From an uncultured Flavobacteriales bacterium (GTDB lineage Bacteria; Bacteroidota; Bacteroidia; Flavobacteriales; BACL11): a DNA stretch of 27,545 nt. Numbering within the stretch: the first letter of the stretch is position 1; each line of letters begins with the position of its first letter. The stretch is from NCBI GenBank assembly GCA_950069165.1, contig CATMIT010000008.1:1-27545 (forward strand), given 5' to 3'. Positions 8,063 to 15,230 of this stretch are shown here, piece after piece. The position numbers and the translations under genes were made by a program. Below the pieces are notes generated by a model, which saw only the letters and a program-made list of their open reading frames with translations, did not search any database and was not told where the DNA came from.

Positions 8063-9083
8063 GGATTTTCTTTTTGGTTAAAAATAAGATTAATAAGGAT
8101 ACCAGACCCATAATAATGGCCACTAATGTTTGTGCAACATGTACCACCGTAGGGAATATTAAAGCGGGATTAATTTCGCCTTCAGGAGGATTAAGATTAA
8201 TAAAACCAACTCCTAAAACGGCTAATCCTATCATCACAATGGCATGATAAGAACCAATCCCTCCTGGGGTTGGAATTACCATACCAATACCACCAAGTAC
8301 CAATAGAAACAAACCATCACCAACATTTAGATTGGATGTTTCAATCATGCTAAAAAAACAGACGTAAGTCATTAAAAAATACATAACCCAGATACTAAAA
8401 GTATGTATCCAAAAGACTGACTTTCTTTTCATCTTTCTGATGCTTTTAAAGCCCTCTTTCAGCCCTTCTATAAACGAAATAATTTTTTCGTAGAAAACGG
8501 AATTCTTCATCCATTTTTTTAAAAGATAGAATCCAATAATCACAATAGTAACCACTCCTAACAATATTAAAATTTTATTATTCCCTATATCAGTATCTGT
8601 TTGATGTTCCTGAAGCGTGCTGAAAAATTTTAATAAGTCATCTAATTTCAAGAAAAAAGTAAGAATAATAAGGCCAATAAGGAAAATAAAATCGATAACC
8701 CTTTCAATAAGTATGGTTCCAAAAAGTTTGTCAACCGGTATTTTTTCCACCCTGTTTAATGCTGTACATCTTGATATTTCTCCAGCTCTTGGGATAAACA
8801 TATTTGTAAAATATCCTACTGAAACAGCCGAAATACTGTTTATTTTTGAAGACGTATAACCCAAAGCATCAATTAACACAATCCATCTGAGCCCTCTACT
8901 TATATAAGCCCAAGCTCCAAAAACCATAGACAAAATAACCCACTCCATTTTTACCTTCCTTATTTCTTCAAAGAGCTTTACAGGATTTTGATGCTGAAAT
9001 AGGATATAAATAATTGCAAAAGCAAAACCAAAAGAAACAGCATACTTAATAACATTTAATAAAGCAATCTTTTTATTTCCCAT
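8046..9083 (-). CDS. Flippase-like integral membrane protein (LPG synthase TM / UPF0104 family)
   Basis: 345 residues with about eight hydrophobic segments. Features of the lysylphosphatidylglycerol-synthase transmembrane family include SRGLRWIVLIDALGY near 65-80, FIPRAGEISRC near 115-125, and PTPGGIGSYH near 270-280. The soluble aminoacyl-transfer domain of MprF is absent, so only the membrane part exists and lipid or glycolipid translocation is the usual guess. It lies 9 bases after panC and overlaps rfaE2, so it may move an envelope precursor; that link is inferred. Confidence 0.88.
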   Translation of the reverse strand: MGNKKIALLNVIKYAVSFGFAFAIIYILFQHQNPVKLFEEIRKVKMEWVILSMVFGAWAYISRGLRWIVLIDALGYTSSKINSISAVSVGYFTNMFIPRAGEISRCTALNRVEKIPVDKLFGTILIERVIDFIFLIGLIILTFFLKLDDLLKFFSTLQEHQTDTDIGNNKILILLGVVTIVIIGFYLLKKWMKNSVFYEKIISFIEGLKEGFKSIRKMKRKSVFWIHTFSIWVMYFLMTYVCFFSMIETSNLNVGDGLFLLVLGGIGMVIPTPGGIGSYHAIVMIGLAVLGVGFINLNPPEGEINPALIFPTVVHVAQTLVAIIMGLVSLLILFLTKKKIHVTTL

Positions 9084-9092
9084 GTGGTAAAA

Positions 9093-9929
9093 CTAAAAAA
9101 TAATATTATCAATTAAACGCACTCTACCTACAAAAGCGGCAATACATATTGCGTTATCGCCATTTTCTTTAAAGACAGAGATCGTCTGCAAACTGTTTGA
9201 ATTTACAAATTCAAGATATTCTAAATCAACCTCTAATTGTTCTGAAAATTGTGTTTTGATACGATTTTTTAAATCAGTAATCGAAAAATTACCCTTGTTT
9301 GCTTTACAGAATTCCAAGGACTTATAAAGCATGGAGGCGGTTTCTAGATGTTTAGGGCTAAGCAATTTATTTCTAGAACTCATAGCTAAACCATTTTCTT
9401 CTCGTATTGTTGGTACAGAAACAATTTCAATGGGAAGATTAAGCTGTTTTGTGAGCTGTTTTACTACTAAAAGCTGTTGCAGATCTTTTTGTCCAAAGTA
9501 TGCTTTATGTGGTTTTATAATATTAAAAAACTTCTCAATTATAGTTGCTACACCATCAAAATGACCTTTGCGAAACTTAGCTTCCATTTGGGGATCTAAT
9601 CCATTAAAATTAAAGTGTTTTGCTTTTTCATCAATGGCGTATAAATCAGAAACATCCGGAACATAAAGCAAATCACAATTTATCTTTTCCAGTTTCGTTA
9701 TATCGGAAGAAAGCGTATTAGGATAACTATTAAAATCTTCTTTACTGTCGAATTGAGTATGGTTTACAAAGATACTGCAAACCACAAGAGAGCATTGTTT
9801 TTTTGCCTTTCGTAAAAGCGCTAAATGACCATCATGCAGAGCGCCCATTGTAGGCACAAATCCAATTAAGGGGTCCGTTAAAGAGGAAAGATAGGAAGAT
9901 AAATCGTTTTTTGTATTGAATATGAGCAT
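9093..9929 (-). CDS. panC: Pantothenate synthetase (pantoate-beta-alanine ligase)
   Basis: 278 residues. PTMGALHDGH carries the HxGH ATP-binding signature (His32, His35). FVNHTQF (54-60) replaces the more common FVNPTQF, with a His for Pro. YFGQKDLQQ and the KMSKS-like MSSRN loop near 190 complete the active site. The enzyme joins pantoate and beta-alanine with ATP to make pantothenate for coenzyme A. It is the first gene of the operon panC, flippase, rfaE2, radA. The aspartate decarboxylase panD, often next to panC in Flavobacteriia, is not in this window. Confidence 0.96.
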   Translation of the reverse strand: MLIFNTKNDLSSYLSSLTDPLIGFVPTMGALHDGHLALLRKAKKQCSLVVCSIFVNHTQFDSKEDFNSYPNTLSSDITKLEKINCDLLYVPDVSDLYAIDEKAKHFNFNGLDPQMEAKFRKGHFDGVATIIEKFFNIIKPHKAYFGQKDLQQLLVVKQLTKQLNLPIEIVSVPTIREENGLAMSSRNKLLSPKHLETASMLYKSLEFCKANKGNFSITDLKNRIKTQFSEQLEVDLEYLEFVNSNSLQTISVFKENGDNAICIAAFVGRVRLIDNIIF

Positions 9930-9951
9930 CTAGCAAATTAAAATTAGAACA

Positions 9952-9959
9952 CAAAACTA
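9952..9959 (-). promoter_or_regulatory. -7 box of the panC operon
   Basis: On the minus strand this reads TAGTTTTG (TAnnTTTG), 23 bases before the panC ATG at 9929. It shares an 88-base intergenic region with the divergent promoter of the GlgA-like operon. Confidence 0.5.
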
Positions 9960-9969
9960 AAGCAATTGC

Positions 9970-10000
9970 TTGATAAAAATCATATATTTTCGTAAATTTG
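9970..10000 (+). promoter_or_regulatory. Promoter of the GlgA-like/DUF4270/glmS operon
   Basis: A TTG at 9970-9972 and TAAATTTG at 9993-10000 are separated by 20 bases, the spacing of the Bacteroidota -33/-7 promoter (TTG and TAnnTTTG). Transcription would start only about 10-13 bases before the ATG at 10018, so the mRNA leader is very short. Confidence 0.6.
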
Positions 10001-10017
10001 CATACCGAATTAGAATT

Positions 10018-10866
10018 ATGGGAAAGAAAAAAATATTATTTGTATCACAGGAAATCTATCCTTATTTGCCAGAAACTGAGATGTCATTAATTGGCAGACA
10101 CCTTCCTCAGCAAATACAAAAGGATGAAAAAGACATTCGAATTTTTATGCCAAGATATGGTGTGGTAAACGAAAGAAGGCATCAATTACATGAAGTAATT
10201 CGTCTTTCAAGAATGAATTTGATTGTTGACGATTTTGACCATCAGCTTATTATTAAGGTGGGCTCTATTCAATCAGCCAGGATGCAAGTATATTTTATCG
10301 ATAATGAAGACTATTTCCCAAAAAAGAAATATTTTCATGATGAAAATGGGAAGTTTTTTTCCTACAATGATGAGCGAATGATATTCTTTTGCAAGGGGGT
10401 TATTGAGACTGTTCGAAAATTAGGATGGGCACCTGACATTATCCATTGTCATGGTTGGATTTCGGCATTGGTTCCACTTTACATCAAAAAACTATACAAT
10501 GAAGATCCTCTTTTTAATAATTCAAAAGTAATATTTTCCGTTTATGATACCGATTTCCCAGGAGAACTCAATAAGGAGATGGCTGAAAAACTTTTGTTTG
10601 AAAGCACCTTAAATAAAAAGGATGTTGAAGGCTTGCAAACCCCAGATTATTTATCTCTTAATAAAATTGCCATTGATTATGCTGATGCCATAATTAAGGT
10701 AGGGAAAAAGATTGACAAAAGAATTGTCAAACACATTGATGCTTCTGGAAAGCCAAAAATGACACATCCTGGTGGGGAAGATGGAGCGTATGCCAGTGCT
10801 TATGCCGATTTTTATGAAGAACTTTATGAAGAAGTGGAGGATGGTGAGCTAGAATTAACGGATTAG
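10018..10866 (+). CDS. GlgA-like protein, N-terminal synthase domain only
   Basis: 282 residues from ATG 10018; the frame opens at a TTG at 9970 that belongs to the promoter. It resembles the N-terminal Rossmann domain of glycogen/starch synthase: KKILFVSQEIYPYL, RIFMPRYG, YFIDNEDYF, then PDIIHCHGW with SALVPLYIKK. Full GlgA is about 470 residues with a second GT-B domain, which is wholly absent. The ADP-glucose-binding KTGGL motif after the first strand is replaced by PETEMS. The C-terminus is strongly acidic. It is therefore probably not a working glycogen synthase. It is first in an operon with a DUF4270 lipoprotein (4-base gap) and glmS, an arrangement common in Flavobacteriia. Confidence 0.85.
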   Translation: MGKKKILFVSQEIYPYLPETEMSLIGRHLPQQIQKDEKDIRIFMPRYGVVNERRHQLHEVIRLSRMNLIVDDFDHQLIIKVGSIQSARMQVYFIDNEDYFPKKKYFHDENGKFFSYNDERMIFFCKGVIETVRKLGWAPDIIHCHGWISALVPLYIKKLYNEDPLFNNSKVIFSVYDTDFPGELNKEMAEKLLFESTLNKKDVEGLQTPDYLSLNKIAIDYADAIIKVGKKIDKRIVKHIDASGKPKMTHPGGEDGAYASAYADFYEELYEEVEDGELELTD

Positions 10867-10870
10867 ATAA

Positions 10871-12124
10871 ATGAACAAATACATAAGCACTTTTTGCCTT
10901 TGTGCTACCTTACTGATATTTTCCTGTACCGATCCAAACTTAATTGGCCTTGAAGTGCAGCCACCGTCTGATGGTATTAGTGTATTGCTAACTTCAAAAA
11001 AAAACAACCTAAAACTAAGCACTATTTCGGAAGATACATTAAGAACAGATGAAACTTCTACTTTGCTTTTAGGAGAAATCAATGATCCTATTTTTGGCTA
11101 TAATCAAGCAGCATTTTCCACTCAATTTATGCTTCCATTTAGTAATGTAGATGTAGGGAGTTATTTAGATAGTTTAACAGTTGATTCGGTAGTTTTAGGA
11201 TTATCCTATACTGGAAGTTATGGAATAAATGATGTCTTAAATATTATAGTGTATGAAATTAGCGAATCTATTTATAAGGATAGCGTTTATTATTCCAACC
11301 AAGATGTAACTTGTGTGTCAAATGCTATTTACTCCCAACCCACAACTGTAAATACGGAAGATAGCGTAATGGTTGGAGGAGAAATGAAAGCACCTCATTT
11401 ACGCTTGAAATTAGATATTTCTTTAGGAGATAAGATTTTAATTGAATCAGGAACATCCAATTTGGAAGATAATGCACAATTTGTAGAATTTTTTAAAGGG
11501 CTTTATGTAAGTGCAAGTAGTGATAATGATGGTGTTGTTGCTTATTTCAGTCCAACTTCTGCTAATTCTAAACTCAGTATTTATTATCATAGCACAAATG
11601 TAGATTCTTTAAGCTTAGATTTTTCTCTTACAGGAGATGCGGCCAGAATTAATCTTTTTGAAAAAGACACTTCATATTTATTCAATCAAGCTGACACTTC
11701 CACAAATACTTATGTGCAATCCATGGCGGGCTACAAAACAGTAATTGAAATACAGCATTTGGATACACTAAAAACATTTTTCAAAAATAAAGCCATCAAT
11801 AGAGTTAACCTTAGTTTTGATTTAGACGGCTTGGATACTGCTGATTTCTCCCCTCATGGAAGAATGTATTTGGTAAGAGTAGATGAGCAAGGGAAAGACT
11901 TCTTCTTGATTGATTACATTGTAGAAGGAGAAGAGCATTTTGGTGGCAAATTAGAAAATGACAAATACACTTTCAATATTACAAGGTATTTTCATCAATT
12001 ACTAAATAATGAGGACTATACCAACAAATTGTATTTGGTGGCAGCTGGCGGGGCAGTAAATGCTAATCGAACAATTTTAATAAAAGATAAAGTTAGTTTC
12101 AATATCATTTATACCGATTTATAA
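10871..12124 (+). CDS. DUF4270 lipoprotein
   Basis: 417 residues. The N-terminal hydrophobic stretch ends in a lipobox LIFSC (Cys19), followed by TDPNLIGLEVQPPSD, typical of the Bacteroidota DUF4270 family. The rest is beta-rich with many Asp/Ser/Thr and no catalytic motif I recognise. It is presumably anchored in the outer membrane; the molecular role is unknown. It begins 4 bases after the GlgA-like gene, and its TAA shares one base with the glmS ATG (TAATG), so glmS translation is probably coupled to it. Confidence 0.88.
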   Translation: MNKYISTFCLCATLLIFSCTDPNLIGLEVQPPSDGISVLLTSKKNNLKLSTISEDTLRTDETSTLLLGEINDPIFGYNQAAFSTQFMLPFSNVDVGSYLDSLTVDSVVLGLSYTGSYGINDVLNIIVYEISESIYKDSVYYSNQDVTCVSNAIYSQPTTVNTEDSVMVGGEMKAPHLRLKLDISLGDKILIESGTSNLEDNAQFVEFFKGLYVSASSDNDGVVAYFSPTSANSKLSIYYHSTNVDSLSLDFSLTGDAARINLFEKDTSYLFNQADTSTNTYVQSMAGYKTVIEIQHLDTLKTFFKNKAINRVNLSFDLDGLDTADFSPHGRMYLVRVDEQGKDFFLIDYIVEGEEHFGGKLENDKYTFNITRYFHQLLNNEDYTNKLYLVAAGGAVNANRTILIKDKVSFNIIYTDL

Positions 12125-13965
12125 TGTGTGGAATTGTAGGATATGTAGGTGGCCAGCAGGCCTATCCCATTATAGTAAAAGGTCTTCATAGATTAGAATA
12201 TAGGGGCTATGATAGTGCTGGCATTGCGATTACAACTGATAAGCAATTAAATATTTACAAACAAGCCGGCAAAGTTTCCGATTTAGAAGATTTTGTAAAG
12301 GACAAAAATGTAAAGGGGAATATAGGGATTGGCCATACGCGTTGGGCAACCCATGGTGTCCCCAATCAACTAAATGCACACCCTCACAAATCAGGCGATA
12401 GCAATTTGGCACTTATACATAATGGGATTATTGAAAATTATGATTCCTTAAAAAAAGCACTAATAAAAAGGGGGCATGTATTTGAAAGCGAAACTGATAC
12501 GGAAGTGCTTGTTCACTTAATTGAAGAAATTAAGAAAAACGAAAAGGTAAACTTGTTTGAAGCGGTTCGTTTGGCGCTAAATGAAGTAATTGGAGCATAT
12601 GCTATTTTGGTTATAGATAAAGAAAATAATGAGGAAATAATTGCAGCCAGAAAAGGAAGTCCTTTGGTAATTGGCATAGGGAAAGGAGAGTATTTTGTGG
12701 CTTCTGATGCCACTCCAATTGTAGAGTATACCCGAAATGTAGTTTATTTGGAAGATGAGCAAATCGCCAGAATAAATAAAAAGGAGGCCTTAGAAATAAA
12801 AACCATTTCTAACATAATAAAAACACCTTATATTGATGAATTAGAACTTAGTTTGGAAGCCATTGAAAAGGAAGGGTTTGAGCATTTTATGCTTAAAGAA
12901 ATTTTTGAGCAACCCAAATGTATTTTGGATACCATGCGTGGGAGAATAAATGCTAAAACAGGGGAGATAACTTTGGGGGGAATTCTGGATTATGAAAAGA
13001 AAATACTAAATGCTGAGCGGATCATTATTGTGGCTTGTGGCACTTCTTGGCATGCTGGCCTTATTGGAGAATATTTGTTTGAAGACTTGGCAAGAATTTC
13101 TGTGGAGGTGGAATATGCTTCCGAGTTCAGATACAGAAACCCAATTATAACTGAAAAAGATGTGGTTTTAGCTATTTCCCAATCGGGAGAAACGGCAGAT
13201 ACTATGGCAGCTTTGGAACTTGCCAAACAAAAAGGAGCCACTATTTTAGGGATTTGTAATGTAGTGGGGTCTTCCATTCCAAGATTAACAGATGCTGGGA
13301 GTTACACCCATGCCGGCCCAGAAATTGGAGTAGCATCCACCAAAGCATTCACTACACAAGTGGTAGTACTTACCCTTATGGCACTCAGGATTGCCAAAGA
13401 AAAAGGCACACTCACCAATACGGAATACAGACAAATTATTACTGAATTGGAACTCATCCCTAAAAAGGTAGAGAAAGTATTGGAATTAGATGATTTGATA
13501 AAAGAAATTGCTGCTGAATTTAAGGATGCTACTAACTTTTTGTATTTGGGAAGGGGATACAATTTCCCAGTTGCTTTGGAGGGCGCACTGAAACTAAAAG
13601 AAATTTCTTACATTCATGCGGAAGGCTACCCAGCAGCAGAAATGAAGCACGGCCCTATTGCGCTTATTGATGAGCACATGCCTATTGTGGTGCTTGCCAC
13701 CAGAAAAGGAAATTATGAAAAAGTAGTAAGCAACATACAGGAAGTAAAAGCAAGAGGTGGCCGCCTTATTGCTATTGTAACAGAGGGCGATAAAACTGTA
13801 AAAGAATTAGCCGACTATTGTATTGAAATTCCTGCTTGTTTTGAGGAGTTGATGCCACTACTCTCAATCATTCCTTTGCAATTGCTCTCTTACCATATTG
13901 CTGTAATGCGAAATTGCAATGTAGATCAGCCAAGAAATTTAGCTAAGAGTGTTACTGTGGAATAA
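12124..13965 (+). CDS. glmS: Glutamine-fructose-6-phosphate aminotransferase (isomerizing)
   Basis: 613 residues, full length. The N-terminal MCGIVGYVG gives Cys1 of the class II glutaminase. HTRWATHG and the SETDTEVLVHL segment line the glutaminase site; two SIS sugar-isomerase domains follow (CGTSWHAG, SQSGETADT, then YLGRGYNFPVALEGALKLKE). It ends in the universally conserved DQPRNLAKSVTVE tail. It makes glucosamine 6-phosphate, the entry to peptidoglycan and lipopolysaccharide amino sugars. The ATG overlaps the DUF4270 stop. The 3' end is of special interest: a diverged second copy of its last 17 codons and stop lies 801 bases downstream, beyond an AT-rich methyltransferase gene. Confidence 0.97.
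   Translation: MCGIVGYVGGQQAYPIIVKGLHRLEYRGYDSAGIAITTDKQLNIYKQAGKVSDLEDFVKDKNVKGNIGIGHTRWATHGVPNQLNAHPHKSGDSNLALIHNGIIENYDSLKKALIKRGHVFESETDTEVLVHLIEEIKKNEKVNLFEAVRLALNEVIGAYAILVIDKENNEEIIAARKGSPLVIGIGKGEYFVASDATPIVEYTRNVVYLEDEQIARINKKEALEIKTISNIIKTPYIDELELSLEAIEKEGFEHFMLKEIFEQPKCILDTMRGRINAKTGEITLGGILDYEKKILNAERIIIVACGTSWHAGLIGEYLFEDLARISVEVEYASEFRYRNPIITEKDVVLAISQSGETADTMAALELAKQKGATILGICNVVGSSIPRLTDAGSYTHAGPEIGVASTKAFTTQVVVLTLMALRIAKEKGTLTNTEYRQIITELELIPKKVEKVLELDDLIKEIAAEFKDATNFLYLGRGYNFPVALEGALKLKEISYIHAEGYPAAEMKHGPIALIDEHMPIVVLATRKGNYEKVVSNIQEVKARGGRLIAIVTEGDKTVKELADYCIEIPACFEELMPLLSIIPLQLLSYHIAVMRNCNVDQPRNLAKSVTVE
13912..13965 (+). repeat. Direct repeat, proximal copy: glmS last 17 codons plus stop
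   Basis: This 54-base end of the functional glmS matches 14713-14766 at 43 of 54 bases by hand alignment, offset exactly 801. A 20-base core (13927-13946) is identical in both. Ten of the 18 codons differ: eight are synonymous sense changes, one is TAA versus TAG, and one changes Val to Ile. Confidence 0.85.
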
Positions 13966-13977
13966 ACCCAAATAAAA

Positions 13978-14712
13978 ATGCTAAGGAGTTTTAAGAAATT
14001 TGCTGATTTTGTAAATAACTATCGGGAAAAACCATATAGCATAAATCAGGAGCTTGATACTATTTTTAAAAAGAATAACATTAAAAAAGTATTAGAGGTT
14101 GGCTGTAATGTTAGGCCAGTATGCAAGAAACAAGTAAAAGAAAAATATAATATTATTTTGCATGGGATAGATCCTGACCAATCTATTAATTTAAAAGAAA
14201 CTAAAATAAAATTTGAGTACTTTGAGGTAACAGATTTAGAAAGTTTTGAAACAACTGAAAAATATGATTTAATATTATTAAATATGGTAATGGAGCATAT
14301 TAAAGATAATTTTGGTTCTTTCAAGAAGTTAAAGGGATTAATTAGTGAAAAGGGTATTATTGTTTGCCGACAGCCATCTAATTTGCATCCATTTTCTATC
14401 TTAAATCAAATCTTATCACACGACCTGAAAGAAATAGCATTAAAGACATTTTTACCTTGGTCGAAAAAAGGAGCTAGGGGGTGGAAATCCTATTACCATA
14501 AGTGTAATTATATAGGATTTAAAAATCTTTGTAAGAAAAATCATTTAGAGATTATTGAAGAAAAAATTAATTATAATGCATCTCATTATTTTAGTTTCTT
14601 TCCTCCACTTTTTTTGATAGTAGTATTATATGAAGAAATTATAAGATTGCTTGGAATCAAACTATTATGTTCTGATTTTTATCTTGTGATTTCTCATAAA
14701 AATCAGGAGTAA
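13978..14712 (+). CDS. Class I SAM-dependent methyltransferase, probably acquired
   Basis: 244 residues with a Rossmann methyltransferase core: motif I VLEVGCN (about 38-44), acidic motif II GIDPD near 62-66, EVTDLES for adenine contact, and YDLILLNMVMEHI as motif IV. The C-terminus has a hydrophobic SFFPPLFLIVVLYEE stretch that may touch membrane. Relatives typically sit in polysaccharide or O-antigen clusters, but the substrate cannot be read here. Three central lines (14161-14340) are 44 G/C of 180 (24%), against about 40% in a comparable glmS line. The gene starts 12 bases after glmS and its TAA directly abuts the displaced glmS end. Both points suggest horizontal arrival as a one-gene insert, possibly the relic of a larger one. 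Confidence 0.85.
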   Translation: MLRSFKKFADFVNNYREKPYSINQELDTIFKKNNIKKVLEVGCNVRPVCKKQVKEKYNIILHGIDPDQSINLKETKIKFEYFEVTDLESFETTEKYDLILLNMVMEHIKDNFGSFKKLKGLISEKGIIVCRQPSNLHPFSILNQILSHDLKEIALKTFLPWSKKGARGWKSYYHKCNYIGFKNLCKKNHLEIIEEKINYNASHYFSFFPPLFLIVVLYEEIIRLLGIKLLCSDFYLVISHKNQE

Positions 14713-14766
14713 AACTGCAATGTGGACCAGCCAAGAAATTTAGCTAAATCTATTACCGTAGAGTAG
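14713..14766 (+). pseudogene. Displaced glmS 3'-end remnant (distal direct repeat)
   Basis: In frame, these 54 bases encode NCNVDQPRNLAKSITVE and a TAG stop, the invariant GlmS C-terminus. There is no upstream coding for the rest of the enzyme: the codon before is the methyltransferase stop. The copy differs from the intact glmS end at 11 of 54 positions, almost all silent, so it is not a recent simple duplication. It must come from a different glmS lineage or be very old while kept under protein-level constraint before separation. Confidence 0.85.
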
Positions 14767-14786
14767 GGTTTTTTTAAGATAGTCCT

Positions 14787-15215
14787 TTAACAACCATCTC
14801 CTGTCATGGGTTGTAGTTCCCCATCTGTATCATAAGATTTCCAGTCTCCCTGTATGCCATCTTTAATGATGGACTCCATTCTTAATTTTCCATCTTCATA
14901 ATAGGTTTTCCATACCCCATCTTTTCTACTATACACTTCCTTTTCAGTGTATTTGTAATTTCCTTCATGTTCTATTTGGCCGTTTTTATGATAAGTTCTC
15001 ATTAAACCTATCATTTTACCATTTTTATAATTCACTTCTGATTTTATTACCCATGCGCCATAATCCCAAAAGTATTTGCAAGCACCATCTCTAATTCCAT
15101 CTTTGTAATTTACAATAGATAATAATTTTCCACTAACATAATATTCTCTTTTAGTTTCTTGTTGTGGGAACCCAATTAATGGAATAGCAAATAATAGAAT
15201 AAGTAGTTTTTTCAT
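14787..15215 (-). CDS. Secreted MORN-variant repeat protein (YwqK-like)
   Basis: 142 residues. A signal peptide (about 1-18, KKLLILLFAIPLIGF) is followed by several MORN-variant units with the pattern YxNGKxxxxxxYKxG: REYYVSGKLLSIVNYKDG, SEVNYKNGKMIGLMRTYHKNG, WKTYYEDGKLRMES, GDWKSYDTDGELQ. Databases often label such proteins YwqK-type antitoxins, but here there is a signal peptide and no toxin partner, so an envelope role is more likely. It lies 15 bases after the S41 protease stop and is probably the last gene of that operon. Confidence 0.8.
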   Translation of the reverse strand: MKKLLILLFAIPLIGFPQQETKREYYVSGKLLSIVNYKDGIRDGACKYFWDYGAWVIKSEVNYKNGKMIGLMRTYHKNGQIEHEGNYKYTEKEVYSRKDGVWKTYYEDGKLRMESIIKDGIQGDWKSYDTDGELQPMTGDGC

Positions 15216-15230
15216 ACTATTGAAACCGAT

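Noticed and set aside
13912..14766. Tn7-type transposition at attTn7
   Set aside because: No tns genes are present and no Tn7-like end repeats are seen, and Tn7 inserts downstream of the stop without copying the glmS coding end.
14787..15215. Toxin-antitoxin system (YwqK-type antitoxin label)
   Set aside because: The protein has a signal peptide and MORN-variant repeats, and no small toxin gene lies beside it.
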